From positions 39,001,213 to 39,065,212 of the forward strand of contig OX467084.1 in NCBI GenBank assembly GCA_950106755.1: a DNA stretch of 64,000 nucleotides, given 5' to 3'. Shown piece by piece: positions 19,708 through 33,200 of this stretch (positions are counted from its first letter, which is position 1; every line of letters starts with the position of its first letter). Below the pieces are notes generated by a model. The model did no database searches. It saw nothing but the letters and a program-made list of their open reading frames with translations, and had not been told where the DNA came from. This DNA comes from Climacium dendroides. Taxonomy: Eukaryota; Streptophyta; Bryopsida; Hypnales; Climaciaceae. The translations under genes and the position numbers were made by a program.

Positions 19708-22700
19708 ATGTTTTCTTCGGACGACTCTGATGGTGATGAGGTATTGTATATAACTTTCTACTCTCGTTAGTTTTCACGTTTCTTATTGTACATTGCGTTC
19801 CTTTGTCATTGATGTCGTGTCAATTCTTCATCGTTCGGTGTGCAGGGGTTTGCAGAATGTCAGGAAGAGGACGTGGACTTGGAAGCATATGCCGAGGCAA
19901 ACATAGACAATAGTCCCATCCCAGATTGCGAGGGCATTGATCGAGACGGATGGTCTGGGAAGGCATTGCTCGCAAAACATGCGGACGGCTCCGACTTTGC
20001 GGAAGTGATCATCATCAATGCCAATCCCAACGCATGCATTGATGGACAGAGCAGGCTGGGGATGGATATCGTTGGCATTGTTGTCTTGGATGTGTACAAC
20101 GGGGACCCCAACATCGGAGACATGTGCTTGCGCTGGCCTATGTGGTAGGTGTTTCACCACGAAGAAAATGGGTACGTCAGTGTTTACAATCACGCTCGCA
20201 AGTGAGAAGCTCTGGATAAAGAAATGGAAGGGAGTAGAAAACATGGGGGCGTGCGACGGTATCGTTATGATAGGAGAGCTCGAGCTGTCGCTTTACTAGA
20301 TAAGAAGACGAAGATGGTATCACATGAATCCATTGCAGAGGTCTTCACACAAATCTGCTGCGATAATGAATGCACTCGTAAGTTCCGTCCTTCCACCATC
20401 CGTGTGCTTTGCACGGAAATGCACCTACAAACATTTCAAGTGAAATCTAGCAAAAATTTGGATGTTCATAGGACAATGCACAAAGCGGTTCCGAGGGGGA
20501 GGCAAGTTGTCACCTTAGAAGGCATAGACGTCTGTCCACGTGCTTGGAGGATTCTTCACAACATCCCCCTCCGCACATTCGAAAGATACAGGGCCAAGGC
20601 CAAGGCTGGCGTCAGAGGCGTTCCACACGGGAACTCCAATCGAAAAAAGACAAGGATTGCCACTGTTCAAGGCATCGAGACTTTGCGCTCATTATTGGAG
20701 GCAATGGCCGACCACATGCCCCATTTGTCTCGCACCTTGCCCACTGGTGAAAAGGTTTGCCTCAAAGTTCTTCCGACCGGTACCGAATGGAGGCAATTAC
20801 TAGCCACCGTGAACAAGGTACGGCTCGCAATGTCACCTATGGCATTCATATGAAAAGGACATGGTCGAATTGTCGCATCGACCACAATAGCTCATAGAGT
20901 CCTCCAACATCCAATGAAGTGCTTGTTGAATACGCAGACTGAGTAGCCGTGTTTCTATTGTTTGTAGGCCAATGAAGAACTCAGGCTGTCGACACTCTCA
21001 CAATCATGTTTTAGTAAAATTCGAACAAAATATTTTGCTAAGTACGTCGTGAAGGGAAGGGGAGATTCCTTCGCAAGATGTAGCATTTGTGACAATCTAA
21101 AGCAACTACGAGCTTCTTTTGCTCTTGGATTGGAGGACTATCAACGAATCCAAAGGCGCTTCGAGAAGCACTTGTTTCTACAAGAAGCTTGTCGACATGC
21201 CTACTACCGTAGTAGATGGTTGTCCAAATTACGGCCTATGCAACTTTTATCTATCATGCACAACAAAATGGATCATTCAAAAACAGCATGTCCTGCATTG
21301 GCAAGGAAAACAAAAGTCCTAGATGGGTTCATGAAGTTGCCCGTGAAGGTATCAGGGATTTTTGCACATGGACACGGGGATGGCAAATATGCACATTACA
21401 ATTTGGACGTGTTTCCCAGCGACAGCAACTTCACAGTGGAATCCATCGCCAAATTGTTACGAGATTTAGAAGGGCCCCCCACAATGTCTTCATGGATGTT
21501 GTTCGAAGGAGCCGGAAGCACAGAACTATATCAAGCGTTGCTGCAAGGTAGCGAGATCTGTGTTGATTCTTTGGGAGCTGTTCTTCCTCAACCTATTGAG
21601 GCTCAACCATTGCCACCGGTGCTACATGTTCAGATGGACAACTCTTGGAGGGAAAACAAAAACAGGTATGTCTTCTGTTTTTGGTCCTTGTTGGTGGCAA
21701 GACGCATTGTGAAAGAAGTGGTGGTATCATTCATGATAGTGGGTCACACCCATGATGACATGGATGCATCATTTGGGCAATGGAGTATGCAACTCCGCGA
21801 GAAAGACCATCCCACCCTACCATCATTGATGCAATCCTACATGGAAATGGAACAAGGTCCGTTCATTCCACATCTAATTGAAAAAGTGCCCGACTTCAAG
21901 GCCTATGTCAAACCTTATATTGGGATGCACAATAAACAATTGGTGGGCCACTCTCATGGGAGACAGTACAAATTCTTCATGGATGACAACGGATGGCCTA
22001 TCATGCAATACAAATTGGCGTGTACAGACATTCCATGGTTGCCTGAAGGGGGATTGAAGCTATGGAAGGAAGATGTTGACCATAGACCTATACTTCCTCA
22101 AGGTGATCCACCGCGCGTGACCCCCAAGAAGATGACAAACGAAGCTGAGATTTTGCGTGGACTTGATGGATACATCCAACATTGGAAAGACATATCCGAA
22201 GAAGATGGGACGGGGAGTACAAAACCCACATGTCAAACTTGATCACGTATTGGACCCGCGTGAGAAATGCCATGCTGGATGGAGGCGAAAAAGACTCCCC
22301 CCAATCTAATGAATTGCAGCAAGGATTTTGGCCTCAGACTCGACAACCCGGAGATCTTATGACAGATTTCATGCAAGATGGAAGAACACGTCAAGAGTTG
22401 GAGGCCGAAGATCCTTACATTGGTACTCTAGAGGGAAGGCCCCCACCAGCATACAATGTAGTCACTGATGTTCGTGAGGGATTCTACCTCTTTGTGAGGC
22501 CAGGATTGGATTGTCTTGAGCCCGTATGGCTCGGAAGGGCAGTAGAAAATCCACAATTTGATCCCACGGCCATTCACTTTCGCGAAGTCTTAGTGCAATG
22601 GTACACCCTGTGTGGAACATCCAAAGATGTGCAACGGTTGTATGCGGGATGGGACACAAAGCCTAATTTCAGATGGAAGATTGACCGAATGGCCGACAAA

Positions 22701-22844
22701 GCTGACTATGTTTCCATAGATAGTATAATGGCATCATGGAAACCAAAGAAGAACGATGAAAATAGTTTCATTGCTCCTCGTCAACAAGTGCAGTTTGCAG
22801 TGGATCATTTACGTCGAATTGTTGAAGAAGAACAAGGTTGGTGA
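19708..22844 (+). CDS. DUF7869-type multi-exon gene, probably transposon-derived, with lesions
   Basis: Exons read: 19708-19740 (starts MFSSDDSDGDE), 19846 to about 20144, about 20206-20817, and 20968 onward; the 19741 and 20818 introns are GT...AG and phase 0. The third exon has a Cys motif (ICCDNECTRKF), CPRAWRILHNIP, HGNSNRKK and MADHMPHLSRTLPTGEKV. The fourth has CSICDN, then the core: VSGIFAHGHGDGKYAHYN, HVQMDNSWRENKNRYV and VGHTHDDMDASFG, the pattern I know from DUF7869 proteins. The conserved Asp residues suggest an RNase-H-like nuclease or transposase, by inference. Two problems: in-frame TAG (20146) and TGA (20203) between exons 2 and 3, removable only by an intron I could not fix; and a 1-nt frameshift near 22205, after which the frame at 22182-22844 continues (EYKTHMSNLITYWTRV to VEEEQGW). 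It may be a recent pseudogene. Confidence 0.65.
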
Positions 22845-24660
22845 ATATGAAGTCCTGGGAGACGACTATTCCAACAGTCATATTTCATGCTTGCGATGCC
22901 CCTTTGTATTGTAGAAGGTGGACCTTCACATATTATGCAACAGGTAGTGATAGTTTTTCTCGTCCGATGACATTGCAACGGATTGTACAATTTTGAATAG
23001 ACTGTAGGCATCATAGGTTGCCTGGTCCTCGATCTTTGTATGCAACCTCCATTTTATTCAATCTGAAATACAAGTTTTTGCCCTTCTGTTTTGCATCCAT
23101 TCCAACAAGACGTATTTTAGATACCAACTTCACTGACCACGCACTCATGAACGATGCAAACCTAAACAAGTACCCAAACTTGTGCCCATCATGATGATGA
23201 ACACAAATATTCCCCCCCCCCCCCCCCCCACTTCAATGGGCAATGACCCCCATGTTAAGCACCAACAACTCCATGACAAGATTTCCACGTTCTACCTATT
23301 AGTCTACCAAGACTTTCACTAACAACATCTATAGTCATTGTCTTTCGCACAAGTCCTGTATAGAAATCCTAAGGATTTGCACTCGTATGCAAGGGGCCCA
23401 TTTGCCACTCACTAGCGCTACGCCCAACGACTAGTACATAGCACAATATAAAGGCAGCTTAATGGTCGCTCATGTCAACATGGGACATGGAATACCGCCA
23501 TTTTAACGAAATTGCCGACAAAGCAAAATCACCTCAGCGGTTCTCATGTCAAAATGGCACATGGAATACCGCCATTTTAATGAAATTGCCCATATAACTT
23601 GTTAAATTAGTGTCACTTGTACTGCAGTGAAAATTTATTTGGCCTTGGTGAAGAAAATGACCTCAAGAAGATCCATTGTGGGACAAATTTGTTAATCTTG
23701 TCTTCTAATGGGTCATTTCCTTTATATATTCAAATTATATTTCCATTACTGAGGTTAAAGCAATGTAGTGGTGGAGGTAGTTTATCTTATTGAAATTTTT
23801 CATTCAAATAGGGGATATAATGGCCTCCTCTACTTAGCATAGTAGTTTCCATCACATCAAATACTAATTTCCTAATTCAATTTCCAACAAAATGAAATAT
23901 TTTAACTTATGGATAAGTTATGAATTTTCAAAGTGTGTTTCTATGTGTACTATAAAAAACAACACCGATTCTCATAAACTTTCATTTTTAAATTGGGTAC
24001 ATCTTATCTAATCAATATCTAAGAAAAAGTAATGTTTTGGGATTCAAATGTAAGTGTCACAATTTGAATAGGATCGATTGTAGATGTACATACTATAAAA
24101 TTGTTGAAGAAGAACCTCAAATTTTGAATGGAGACAAAAATTCAACAAATAGGCTAAACCACTTACTATTAGCCATGTCAAGAATTCAATAACTTCATTG
24201 AATCCTTCTCTCTTTAAGGCAAGAGGTCTATATAGCACTTATTTAACTCCTAAAGAAATTTGATGTTTTCAAGCCCAAAATTACTTCAAAGTACTTAAAC
24301 CCAAAGCAAGGCTAAAATCTTCATCTATATTTATTCATTAACAAATTCAACTATAGGATCTTTTAGTTAATTCATTAGAGTACACCCTATTGAAATTTTA
24401 GAATAAGAAACCTTACCAATTGCAAGATCAAGTTGATTGAATTTCAAAAAGACATATTTTCAACTCTTTCCAAATGGTTAGATTTCATCTTTCAAAAAAT
24501 TTAGACAAAAATATGTATATCCTACACTTTGTTACCTTTCATAATGTATTGAAGAAATAAGTTGGTAATACATATAAAAAATCCAAACAAAAAATATATC
24601 ATATTCATTCTTGAAAAAATAGTATTCCATAAGTATAAAATAGATAATAATTTTAAATAC
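22845..24660. other. 3' flank of the DUF7869 gene and non-coding DNA
   Basis: The first 250 bp look like a 3' UTR. An uninterrupted run of 18 C lies at 23212-23229. A duplicated 47-bp block follows (listed separately). 23600-24660 is AT-rich with nothing supportable. Confidence 0.5.
23470..23590. repeat. Short tandem duplication, 47 bp at a 74-bp period
   Basis: TCATGTCAACATGGGACATG... at 23470 recurs at 23544 with four visible mismatches. Each copy contains AATACCGCCATTTTAA, and the second also carries the mirror AAAATGGC. Confidence 0.8.
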
Positions 24661-24689
24661 TAAATTGTTAAGAATTTAGTTATAGAATT

Positions 24690-25185
24690 GAAAAATTCCA
24701 ATTCCAATGGTTCTAATGTTGTAATAAATAATATGCACACAATTTTATTTTATTTTTTCAAAAATACTAAAAATTGAGTGAAATAACGGATTTCAAAGTT
24801 TATTTTAGAGTAGAGATTCCATAACTACCCACAAACTAAAACTCCTTGTAACTTTCATCTAATTAATCAAAATGGAATGATTCAAAGCTTTCCACATATA
24901 CATAAATCTGCAAAACCAATTTCAAATATTTATTTCTTAAAAAAGTGATTTTTTCTAAGTTGCCCAAATTGCCCACTAAGCAATGGAAATTACATATCAT
25001 GCGATGATATTTTTTTAACCATGTAGACAGTTAAACATTATGAAAGTTTTTGCACCTTAAAGCTACTCTTAGGGTACATGTGTGAAAATTTCAAAGGAAA
25101 AAAATAAAAATTCCATTTGTAGTGAGCTACCCCAAATCGCTATGTTGCCAAAATACAATGTTTGAACCTTTAGGGATGAATGGCT
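24690..25185 (-). repeat. Dispersed repeat family R1, copy A (reverse)
   Basis: Reverse complement of 54770-55125 and of the flanks of the insertion at 35-36 kb. Shared blocks are the TTAACCCCTAAAGG-like end, TTTGGGCAGCTCACTA, GGAGTAGCTTTAAGG and the TATGAGGAGTTTTAG block. The TTAA in the third block is uninterrupted here. Confidence 0.8.
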
Positions 25186-25793
25186 AAAAATTAATTTAGA
25201 GAGTTTAGACTTCTTGAAATGTTTCCAATAAATTTTCCTTCAAAAACAAATGAAATTGGCATTTAACCCAAATCGTTTCATTTTGGGGGGCTTCACAGAA
25301 TTAGCTATGAATTTTTGAATTTGAAACATCACTAATATTAGTTCAACTATTAGTGAGCACTATTTTGAACATTATTGGTGCAATGAGATAGAAAAATATA
25401 CCTATGAGAGTTATAGGACACTTTTAGAGCCCGAGCACTTTATAGAACTCCTAACCAACAAACTACAACTCCCCCTAATGTAAGGTAGGTGTGGGTTGAA
25501 CCTCACATTGATTGAGAATGTTCCCTTTTACCTGTTGTACCCATCTAAGCTTACAATAGCTGACCTTTTCATGGACACACAAGGGCTGAATGCACAGAAA
25601 CGCTGAACTCCTTGACAATGCAGAAGTGGAGTAAATCGATTCAGAATCAAACTCAACCACCCCACCAACTCCAACTGCTCAGTAAAAGTGAGTCAATGGC
25701 ATTGTGCATGGTCAATAAAAGGTAACTCTAGTAATTGTCATATTCATGAAGATGGGAAACTTTGAAAAGTTGAAGCTTTTGCACTGGGCAACG

Positions 25794-26103
25794 GTGGAAT
25801 GGAGTCTGAAACGCAGGACGTTAAATCATGCCCAACGAAGGTGGGGTCTAGCAGGGTAAAATTTGTGTTTTAGGGATAAAAGTAAAAAAAAGTCCCCTAT
25901 TTTGAGCCATGTCTACGATATATTGTTGACCTCTCCTAGCTAATTTGGGGTCTTTGATTGCAAATATGAATTCAAAATTTGCAAAAAAAATCATATGTGG
26001 CAAATAAAAAATTCCTGCGTTTTCCCCGGGTTAAATCCACCTCACCAGGGCCCACTTTTGTTGGCACGATTTAACGTCCTGCGTCTAAAACTCCCCATTC
26101 CAC
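25794..26103. mobile_element. MITE with about 50-bp terminal inverted repeats
   Basis: The left end GTGGAATGG...ACGCAGGACGTTAAATC pairs imperfectly with the right end GATTTAACGTCCTGCGT...CCATTCCAC. The core ACGCAGGACGTTAAATC is perfect on both sides. It is 310 bp with no ORF. No clear target duplication was found, so the superfamily is open; the length of the inverted repeat would suit a Mutator-like origin. Confidence 0.7.
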
Positions 26104-28305
26104 TAAGGTAGTGTGCTCTAAAAGCAAGTGGCCTCTTCAAATCGTCATGTATTTAAATGTGAAATGGATAGTAGGTGGTTCTTAAATGAACCTCTCAAGC
26201 CATTGAGAGAATCAAGAGAAAAGTATTATTGCATTATTTATTGCAACAGACAATTGTTGGCCTTCATTTACTCAAATCACTTTAGAAGTTGCAAGTGGTC
26301 GGATTTTGAAAGGCCTAGGGTCACAAATAAGTGCCTACAACAAAGTTTTTTTTTAAATTCATAAGTAATTCAAAAATGATTCAAAAAAATATGAAACCAC
26401 TTGTGTGAGGTTTCACATCCATTTTTCTTTCTTTGAAAAATTATCCAAAAATACTTCTATTCATGGAAACCTTCAAAAAAGGGGGGACCAACTGGTAAAT
26501 GGTCGCTTTAAGGCCATACTACCTTATTGATTGGTGGGCTTTACCAACCCTTGACTCCACATGGAAATTGGTCCTTAGTTGAGGAGCTTTGGCATTTGAA
26601 TACCTTAACCCCTAAAGCCCAATGGATGTTTTTTTGTTAAAAAACACTCAAAACTGCCACTTATGTTGTGTTCATCTAAGAAAAACAAAAGTACCTTTTT
26701 TAAAAATCTAGCCGTAGGATCTTGTACTTAACTTGTTTGAGAACATGTGGTAAAAATTTCATCAAACTTGACTGTATAGATTGCAAGATATTTGCATCCA
26801 AAGTGAAGAAATCAAGTTTTTTTGCAACTTGCTTGACTAGATTTTTTGGCTTTGAATCATTTTAAGTGAAAATTTTTGTGCTATTAATTTTGATTTTCAA
26901 AGTTTTTATGTTGGATATTTGTGTTGAGAATCCAAGGGAAAAAATTCAACCAAAAAAAATTTAATTTTCACTCATTAAAAAATTGTTAAGTAGAAGTAGG
27001 TTAAAGATTGAAAAAAAAACTAAATCATTAATAGCTCTAAGATTGGGATTGAAATACAATAATCCCAACTATGAGATTGTTTTAGAAAGCAAACCTAACC
27101 TTGTCTAAATTTTTTTTTAAATTGTAAAAATTGCATTTTTTACATGTAAAAATTACAAATGAATCCTATAAGTTATTTTTTCAAAAAGATGCTTAGATTG
27201 CTCAAAAAACTAAGATTGTCCATAACTTTCTCATTACTAGTTCAAATAGAATGAATCAAAGCTTCAAATGTAGACAAAAATACAAAATTTTAGGAAATTA
27301 AAAAATACATATTTTGACTATTTTTTATTTTTTTGTACTACCCGTTGACCTCCATTTTTGTCTTATTGAAACTTTTTCTCTTGGGCACCCGGTCCGATTG
27401 AAATAAAAATTATACATCCATGAAGCTCTTGCAAAATTGCGCATCCTCAAAGTTTCAAAAACATTCACTATAAATTAAGACAATAGAAACCTACTTAGAC
27501 CCAAATCATCCTTTGAGGGAACAAATAGTCCTTTAGGGGTTAATATGAGAGATTGAAATACATCATTTGTCACAAAGAAATATGGACTAATTGTGTTTGT
27601 GGTACTATTATATGTAGAGGTGAACTTCAAAGTTCCAAAATGATATTGTACATCAGATTTTGAAAGGTCCACATCACCATAAGCCAATCACAAGATGGCT
27701 AAAAAAATTACTTATGACCACTTTGTGACCAAACAATTTTTTATGCAAAAGTTAACCTTCATGTAGGGTAAGCTTAACTTTGAAAGGACAACAAGAGACT
27801 CAATTATCTCCAACTTTTCTACCTTAAACTCTACGATAATTATGGTGATGTCCTTTATTTTGATGTACTATTCACCAAATTAAAAAGGATTGAGGTAGTA
27901 TGCTCTAAAAGTGACCATTTCAGGATTGGTTTGCCTTTTTTATAAGTTTCCGTAGACAAAAATATTTTTATATCATTTTTCAGAGAAAAGAAAATAATCA
28001 TGGAAGCTAACATTAGTGGTTTTGTATTTTCTAAGCATTTTTGAATTACTTATAAATTTTCAAAGATTTGGGGCATAGGCACCTATTTGTTACCATAGGT
28101 CTCTCAAAATCTATCCACTTGCAATTTGTAAAGAAATGTGCAAAAATCAAAGACTACAATTGGCTCTTGAAATAGAAAAATAATTTTTCCTCGATGCATT
28201 CAATTGCTCAAGTGGTTCATTTAAAGATCACCTCATCTCTAGTCTTCCCCTAAAAATAAGGTTCATTTGAAGGAAAGGGTTAGTTTTATAGTACACTACC
28301 TTATA
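26104..28305. repeat. 2.2-kb element-like structure with inverted arms
   Basis: 26105-26420 reappears inverted at 27890-28305. Outer ends read TAAGGTAGTGTGCTCTAAAA and its inverse near 28285-28304. Arm blocks include GAAGTTGCAAGTGG and AAATTCATAAGTAATTC. A third, direct copy of the end motif is at 27893. The interior is non-coding, with pieces resembling 53.7-53.95 kb. Confidence 0.65.
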
Positions 28306-29458
28306 AACTATATTGATTTGTGCAATTATTGTCTATTACACAACTTTACCAAAGTCATACTATTTGCAAAATTCTTAAATTTATGTAGATTGAACTATTA
28401 CTATATTGTCCTAATTTTCACAATTTTGTTGTGATATTGATTTGATAGGTAGTGCTAATTTTGCACCCTTACTAATGAAAAAATCAGTGAACCTAAGAAC
28501 TAAATCAATTTAATATACACGTGTCTTTAACCCCTAATGTTATTGGAGGTCTAATATCAACCTTACTCTGATAACATTTTTTCATTATATTTTTTGCATG
28601 TAAATATAGATTGAAAGTAGAATTTGGAAAAAAATAGGTATCCTCTCATTCATGTAACCATATCTTTTATGTATATTTCCCAAGGTAACTACACCAAAAT
28701 GCATCGAAATAAGCAATTGAACATGTTTTTATTATTAAATTGGCTAATTTTTTTGTTGGATGCTATGAGGAAGATTCTCAATTTTTTTTACATTCTATAT
28801 ACATTGAATGAATAGACTATGAATTTTCAAGAGCTAAAAATCAATGCATTAGATGAGATTTCAGCTCTTTAGAGGGCTGTGAGTTCCTAGCAGTTTCCAA
28901 ACTGCGAGAACTGCCTTGCAGAGGGCCACGGCAGCTTGCTAACGTGGTCAAGAGATTGCTATGTCTGAAAAAATAATTTTTTTTAAAACTTTTTTCTTCA
29001 TTTCAAGACTATAATTTAAAAAGAAAAATTGTTGGGAACAACCATTCACCAAAATCTACAAGGGGGACCAACATTAAGAACGGGTTTGAAATGGCCCTCC
29101 CGGCCCCCCCAAATCATTTAATGTATCTAAAATTAGCCATTTGTTTTCATGAATAGAGGTTGTATATTCTAGGCAAGAATTTGTAGGGGGTCAATTACCT
29201 TACACATGGTTAGGCATGGTTAGAGATTAGCATTTAAAGGACTAACAAAGGAATCCAATTTGAGTTTCTTGAGAAATTGGGCAAACTTTATTGACTTCGT
29301 GATTTGAAATTTTATCATAAAAAAATGTTTAGGATGAGTGCTAATCATCCTAATCTACATGTAAAGCTTTGTTATGTACACATCATTCTAGTAAACATTA
29401 CAAAAATTATATGATTTTTGAAATTCAATATCAAATTAGGTAGCTAAAAAATATTCAT
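28306..29458. other. Non-coding AT-rich stretch
   Basis: The only structure seen is a small hairpin, GCAGTTTCCAAACTGC at 28890-28905, inside a GC-richer patch (28860-28960). Confidence 0.5.
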
Positions 29459-30262
29459 ACTACTAAAATCATAAGTCCCTCTATAATATCACAAATGCTA
29501 CCATTAATACTAGGGACTCATGCTTACTATGCTATGCATTTATTGTATCATATATTAGTAAAAATTTGATATATTTGAATAGAATGCATGATAATGATTT
29601 TGATAAGTCTTTAAAATAATTATTTTAATTATTTTATAAAAATATTTCCAATCATGCATACATAGAAATCATATTTTCACACAATGTAATATTACTGAAA
29701 TAGAGTAGCAGTTCACAATCACCTTTGTAATATCACTTTTTACAAAAGGGTGATATTATAGAAATAATATAGTTGTTGCAATTAAGGTGATATTAAAGAG
29801 GATCAATATGGTGATATTATAAAGGTAGCAATTCCATTGCTTTTCTTGGCTCTATACTTCTTTTGCATTTTTATGATTTTGTGCTTTTGTAAGCTTTGAG
29901 CTTCTTATTTCAATTTTCTATTGCTACTACCAAATGATTTGAGAAATTTATTAGATTGAACCGATTTTGGATTTCATAACAATTAAATTTTTCACAAAGC
30001 TTTTGAGATTTACAAGTTTCTCCTTTAAATTCTTCTACTTGGATTGCCATTGTTTGTAATAATTGAGTCAAATTTCTAATGCATTCTAACGTATATGTAT
30101 CTTTTACCATAATCATCATTGCATGTATTTCATTCATCATCCATTAAATTTTTATTGTTTATTTCAGTATATGCTTATTTATTAAAAAAATTATATGAAG
30201 ATTTTAGTAATTTTTATTTGAACATTTATTGAAATTCTTGCTCTGCATTCTATCTAATATAT
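29459..30262. repeat. Dispersed repeat, copy 2 (partner at 13616-14405)
   Basis: Same order and orientation as copy 1, with many substitutions and small indels. GTGATATTA-like motifs recur (about 29749, 29786 and 29811). Confidence 0.8.
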
Positions 30263-33200
30263 AAAAATTCTAATATTCATTTTGATTATTTTTTAATTTT
30301 AGACAGAATGTAGAATATCAAAATGAATTATACAAAAATATTGATTATTTTTATTTAATTGTTTAAATTGATATCTACACAACAACATTTGAACTATTTA
30401 ATTTTGAATACCAACTAAAGATGAAAATTATGAGTTATTTGGTGGGCAATGAAGGAAGATAAGCACATAAAGTCATTTATTTAATTCAAGTTTGAAAATT
30501 ATCAAAATAAAAAAATACAATATATGTTGCTTATTACTCTTACCATGGAATGTACAATTCTCAAAATCTTGTCAAACAAAGTTGTTAATGATTTTGTTTT
30601 TTCTTTCATCAAATATCACTTTAGCCACTTTATAATTTTATCAAAGATGAATATGAAAGTAGTTTTGGTTAAAAAAAATCCTTATATTCTCTATTCATTT
30701 CCCAACATATTGACTAAAACGTTTAAATTATTGAACATACGTGATTTTTCCTAAAAATGTTGAAAGACAAAACTTACCTTTAGGAACAATTAAGAAAACT
30801 AAAGTATTCAACAATTAGATTTGTCATAGAATAAATATAGATGAAGATTTTAGCCTTGCTTTGACTACAAGTATTTTGAAGAAGTAATAGACTTCAAAAC
30901 ATCAAAGTTTTTTTTAACGAATAAAATAACAAACTTGGCGCTATGAAACATGCTAATTTAAATAATTTGATTGTTCATTTAAACTACTATAAATACTCTT
31001 TGTAGGCTTTGAGGTATTTGTACCATGTAAATTAGTAGGAAAAATGTTATAAAGATATATGTATAAATTTTTGAAATGATCAACTTGGAATGCTAGTTAG
31101 GATTTGCAATAAAAATCAGTACTTTACTCTCTTTCTAGATCAAGGGATTGGTTAGATAGGTTGAAACAAATTATCTATGTGGATATCAAATATATTTGCA
31201 ACTTCAAATTGCAATGAATCATTGTGCTCTTGATGAGGAAGAACACTTACTTGTCATGCTCTAGGTTTTCACTATGAATGTTGGATGAAATATTTGGATG
31301 ATATTTCTTTGGGATGAAAACATAAAAGATTTTGTAACAAGAGCCATGATAGGGATTGTGACACTGCATACTTAATATAATAAATGTACTTGTATTCATA
31401 TATATGCATAATGAATTTAACATATCCTAATAAGCACCCTCACACTAATTTGGATAAATATTTGATGCATGTGATCTATTAGTGTGAGCATTTGAATAAA
31501 GTTTTATGATGAATGTGGATGAAAGTTGGATGGCAATCACATTATTTGAGATAGTATGAAAATATTATAGCCCACATTATGTAGATTTCATCTTCTATAC
31601 TATTTTTAGATGGGCTTCTATAATCGTATTTTAGAATTTGGCTTTTACACTCTACCATTATTTGCTATAGACATCACTATTTTATAAACTATAAAATGTA
31701 AAAGCTATTTCTCATTATAAACCTATTTTTCTAGTTTATTTTCTCTAAGCATAATGTATTCTAAGTTCATTATGCAAATTCGTAAGGCAAAGTAACTTGT
31801 TCATACTTGTTATACAAAAGGTACAAGTGTTAATGGCTATTATTGCAAAACTAGTGCTCCAAGCAATGCATAGAGAATAGAGATGGTGCAAGTCAAAGTA
31901 AAAAGAGTATTCAATATTATTTGTCTAAGTTAGTGTTATAATAACACTAACTTACACTAATTATTATAGAATTAACTTATGTATAAAAATTGGACATCAT
32001 ATTTACCACATTAATGGTAAATAATTGATATTTTTTAGAAAGTTTAGTTCACCTCTTAAAATATTCTTTGAAATATTTTTTTTTTCCATCTTAGAAAATA
32101 TAAATTAAAAAATTATAGTAATTCAACTTCTATTATAAAAAAATATTTATTGACAAACATGTTGTTTGACTACAATCATACTATTTCCTGTAAAGATGCA
32201 AACATCTCGCCCTGCCCCCCTCTCATTTTCAATTTTCAAAAATCCCAGCTCGTAAAATAAAACTAAAACCAATCTCCAAGCTTTCGATTTGGGATACAAA
32301 TACGAAAACAAGTATGAATATGAATATAGAAGACAAATGTGGATATGGATATGAGCACAGGTATGGCTATAGAAGACATATAAAGATACATACTACAAAT
32401 ATAGACAAGGGGCACAAAATCCCATATCAATTGCCAAATTCCATATCAACCTGAAATTACAAATTGGGAGGGGTTAGGGTTAAAATTGGGTTTGGGATGG
32501 GCATTGGGTGGGGGTTGGAAATTTTTAAGAATAAATTAAATTGTACACTCATCTATAACATGTTCTCACTATTCACTCAAAAGATAGGATACAGACATTT
32601 TCTAGAAGAAAATACAATCATTCAACCCATTAGAAGTTTACAACAATCTTATAATTATAAAATAAAGAAAATACGCCCTTTCAAAAGATTGTAAGTAGTG
32701 AGATTTTGATCTAAAAATTGGTTAGTTCCTCAATCCATCTATCTTAGTTCCAAATGATATAAGATGAATGGATAAAAACATGATCATCTATTGGGATGAA
32801 AATGTGACAATATTTTGTAACATTGTGTACATAATATAGTAAATGAGGCTTATTTTTTTCTTCGAATGTAGATGCGACCAATGTGAAACTTGAATAGGCT
32901 AATATTAACCCTTAAAAACCCACCCAATCCCCTTAATAGACTCTTGAAGGTTTAGGCAAGTTCCTTTGATCTCAATATTTGGCATACGTTTTTGTGCATG
33001 TTATAAGATAGAAAAAATTGATTAGATTTTTGGAAATTACATAAATTTTATTTCAATTGGTCCCTAGAAGCAAACATTATGCCATTCAAACCAAAAAATA
33101 GGCAAAGGCAAGCAACCAAGAAAAACTTTAAATATTTTTAAAAACAAATCTCATAGATTATATTTTTGCCTATGTAGATAGATTTTATTCATTTTGATTG

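Noticed and set aside
23212..23229. Run of 18 C as a functional motif
   Set aside because: A homopolymer is more simply explained by slippage or sequencing; exact length is unreliable.
13616..30262. Direct repeats read as LTRs of one 16-kb element
   Set aside because: The ends are not TG...CA, there is no primer site or polypurine tract, and there are no retroelement domains between them.
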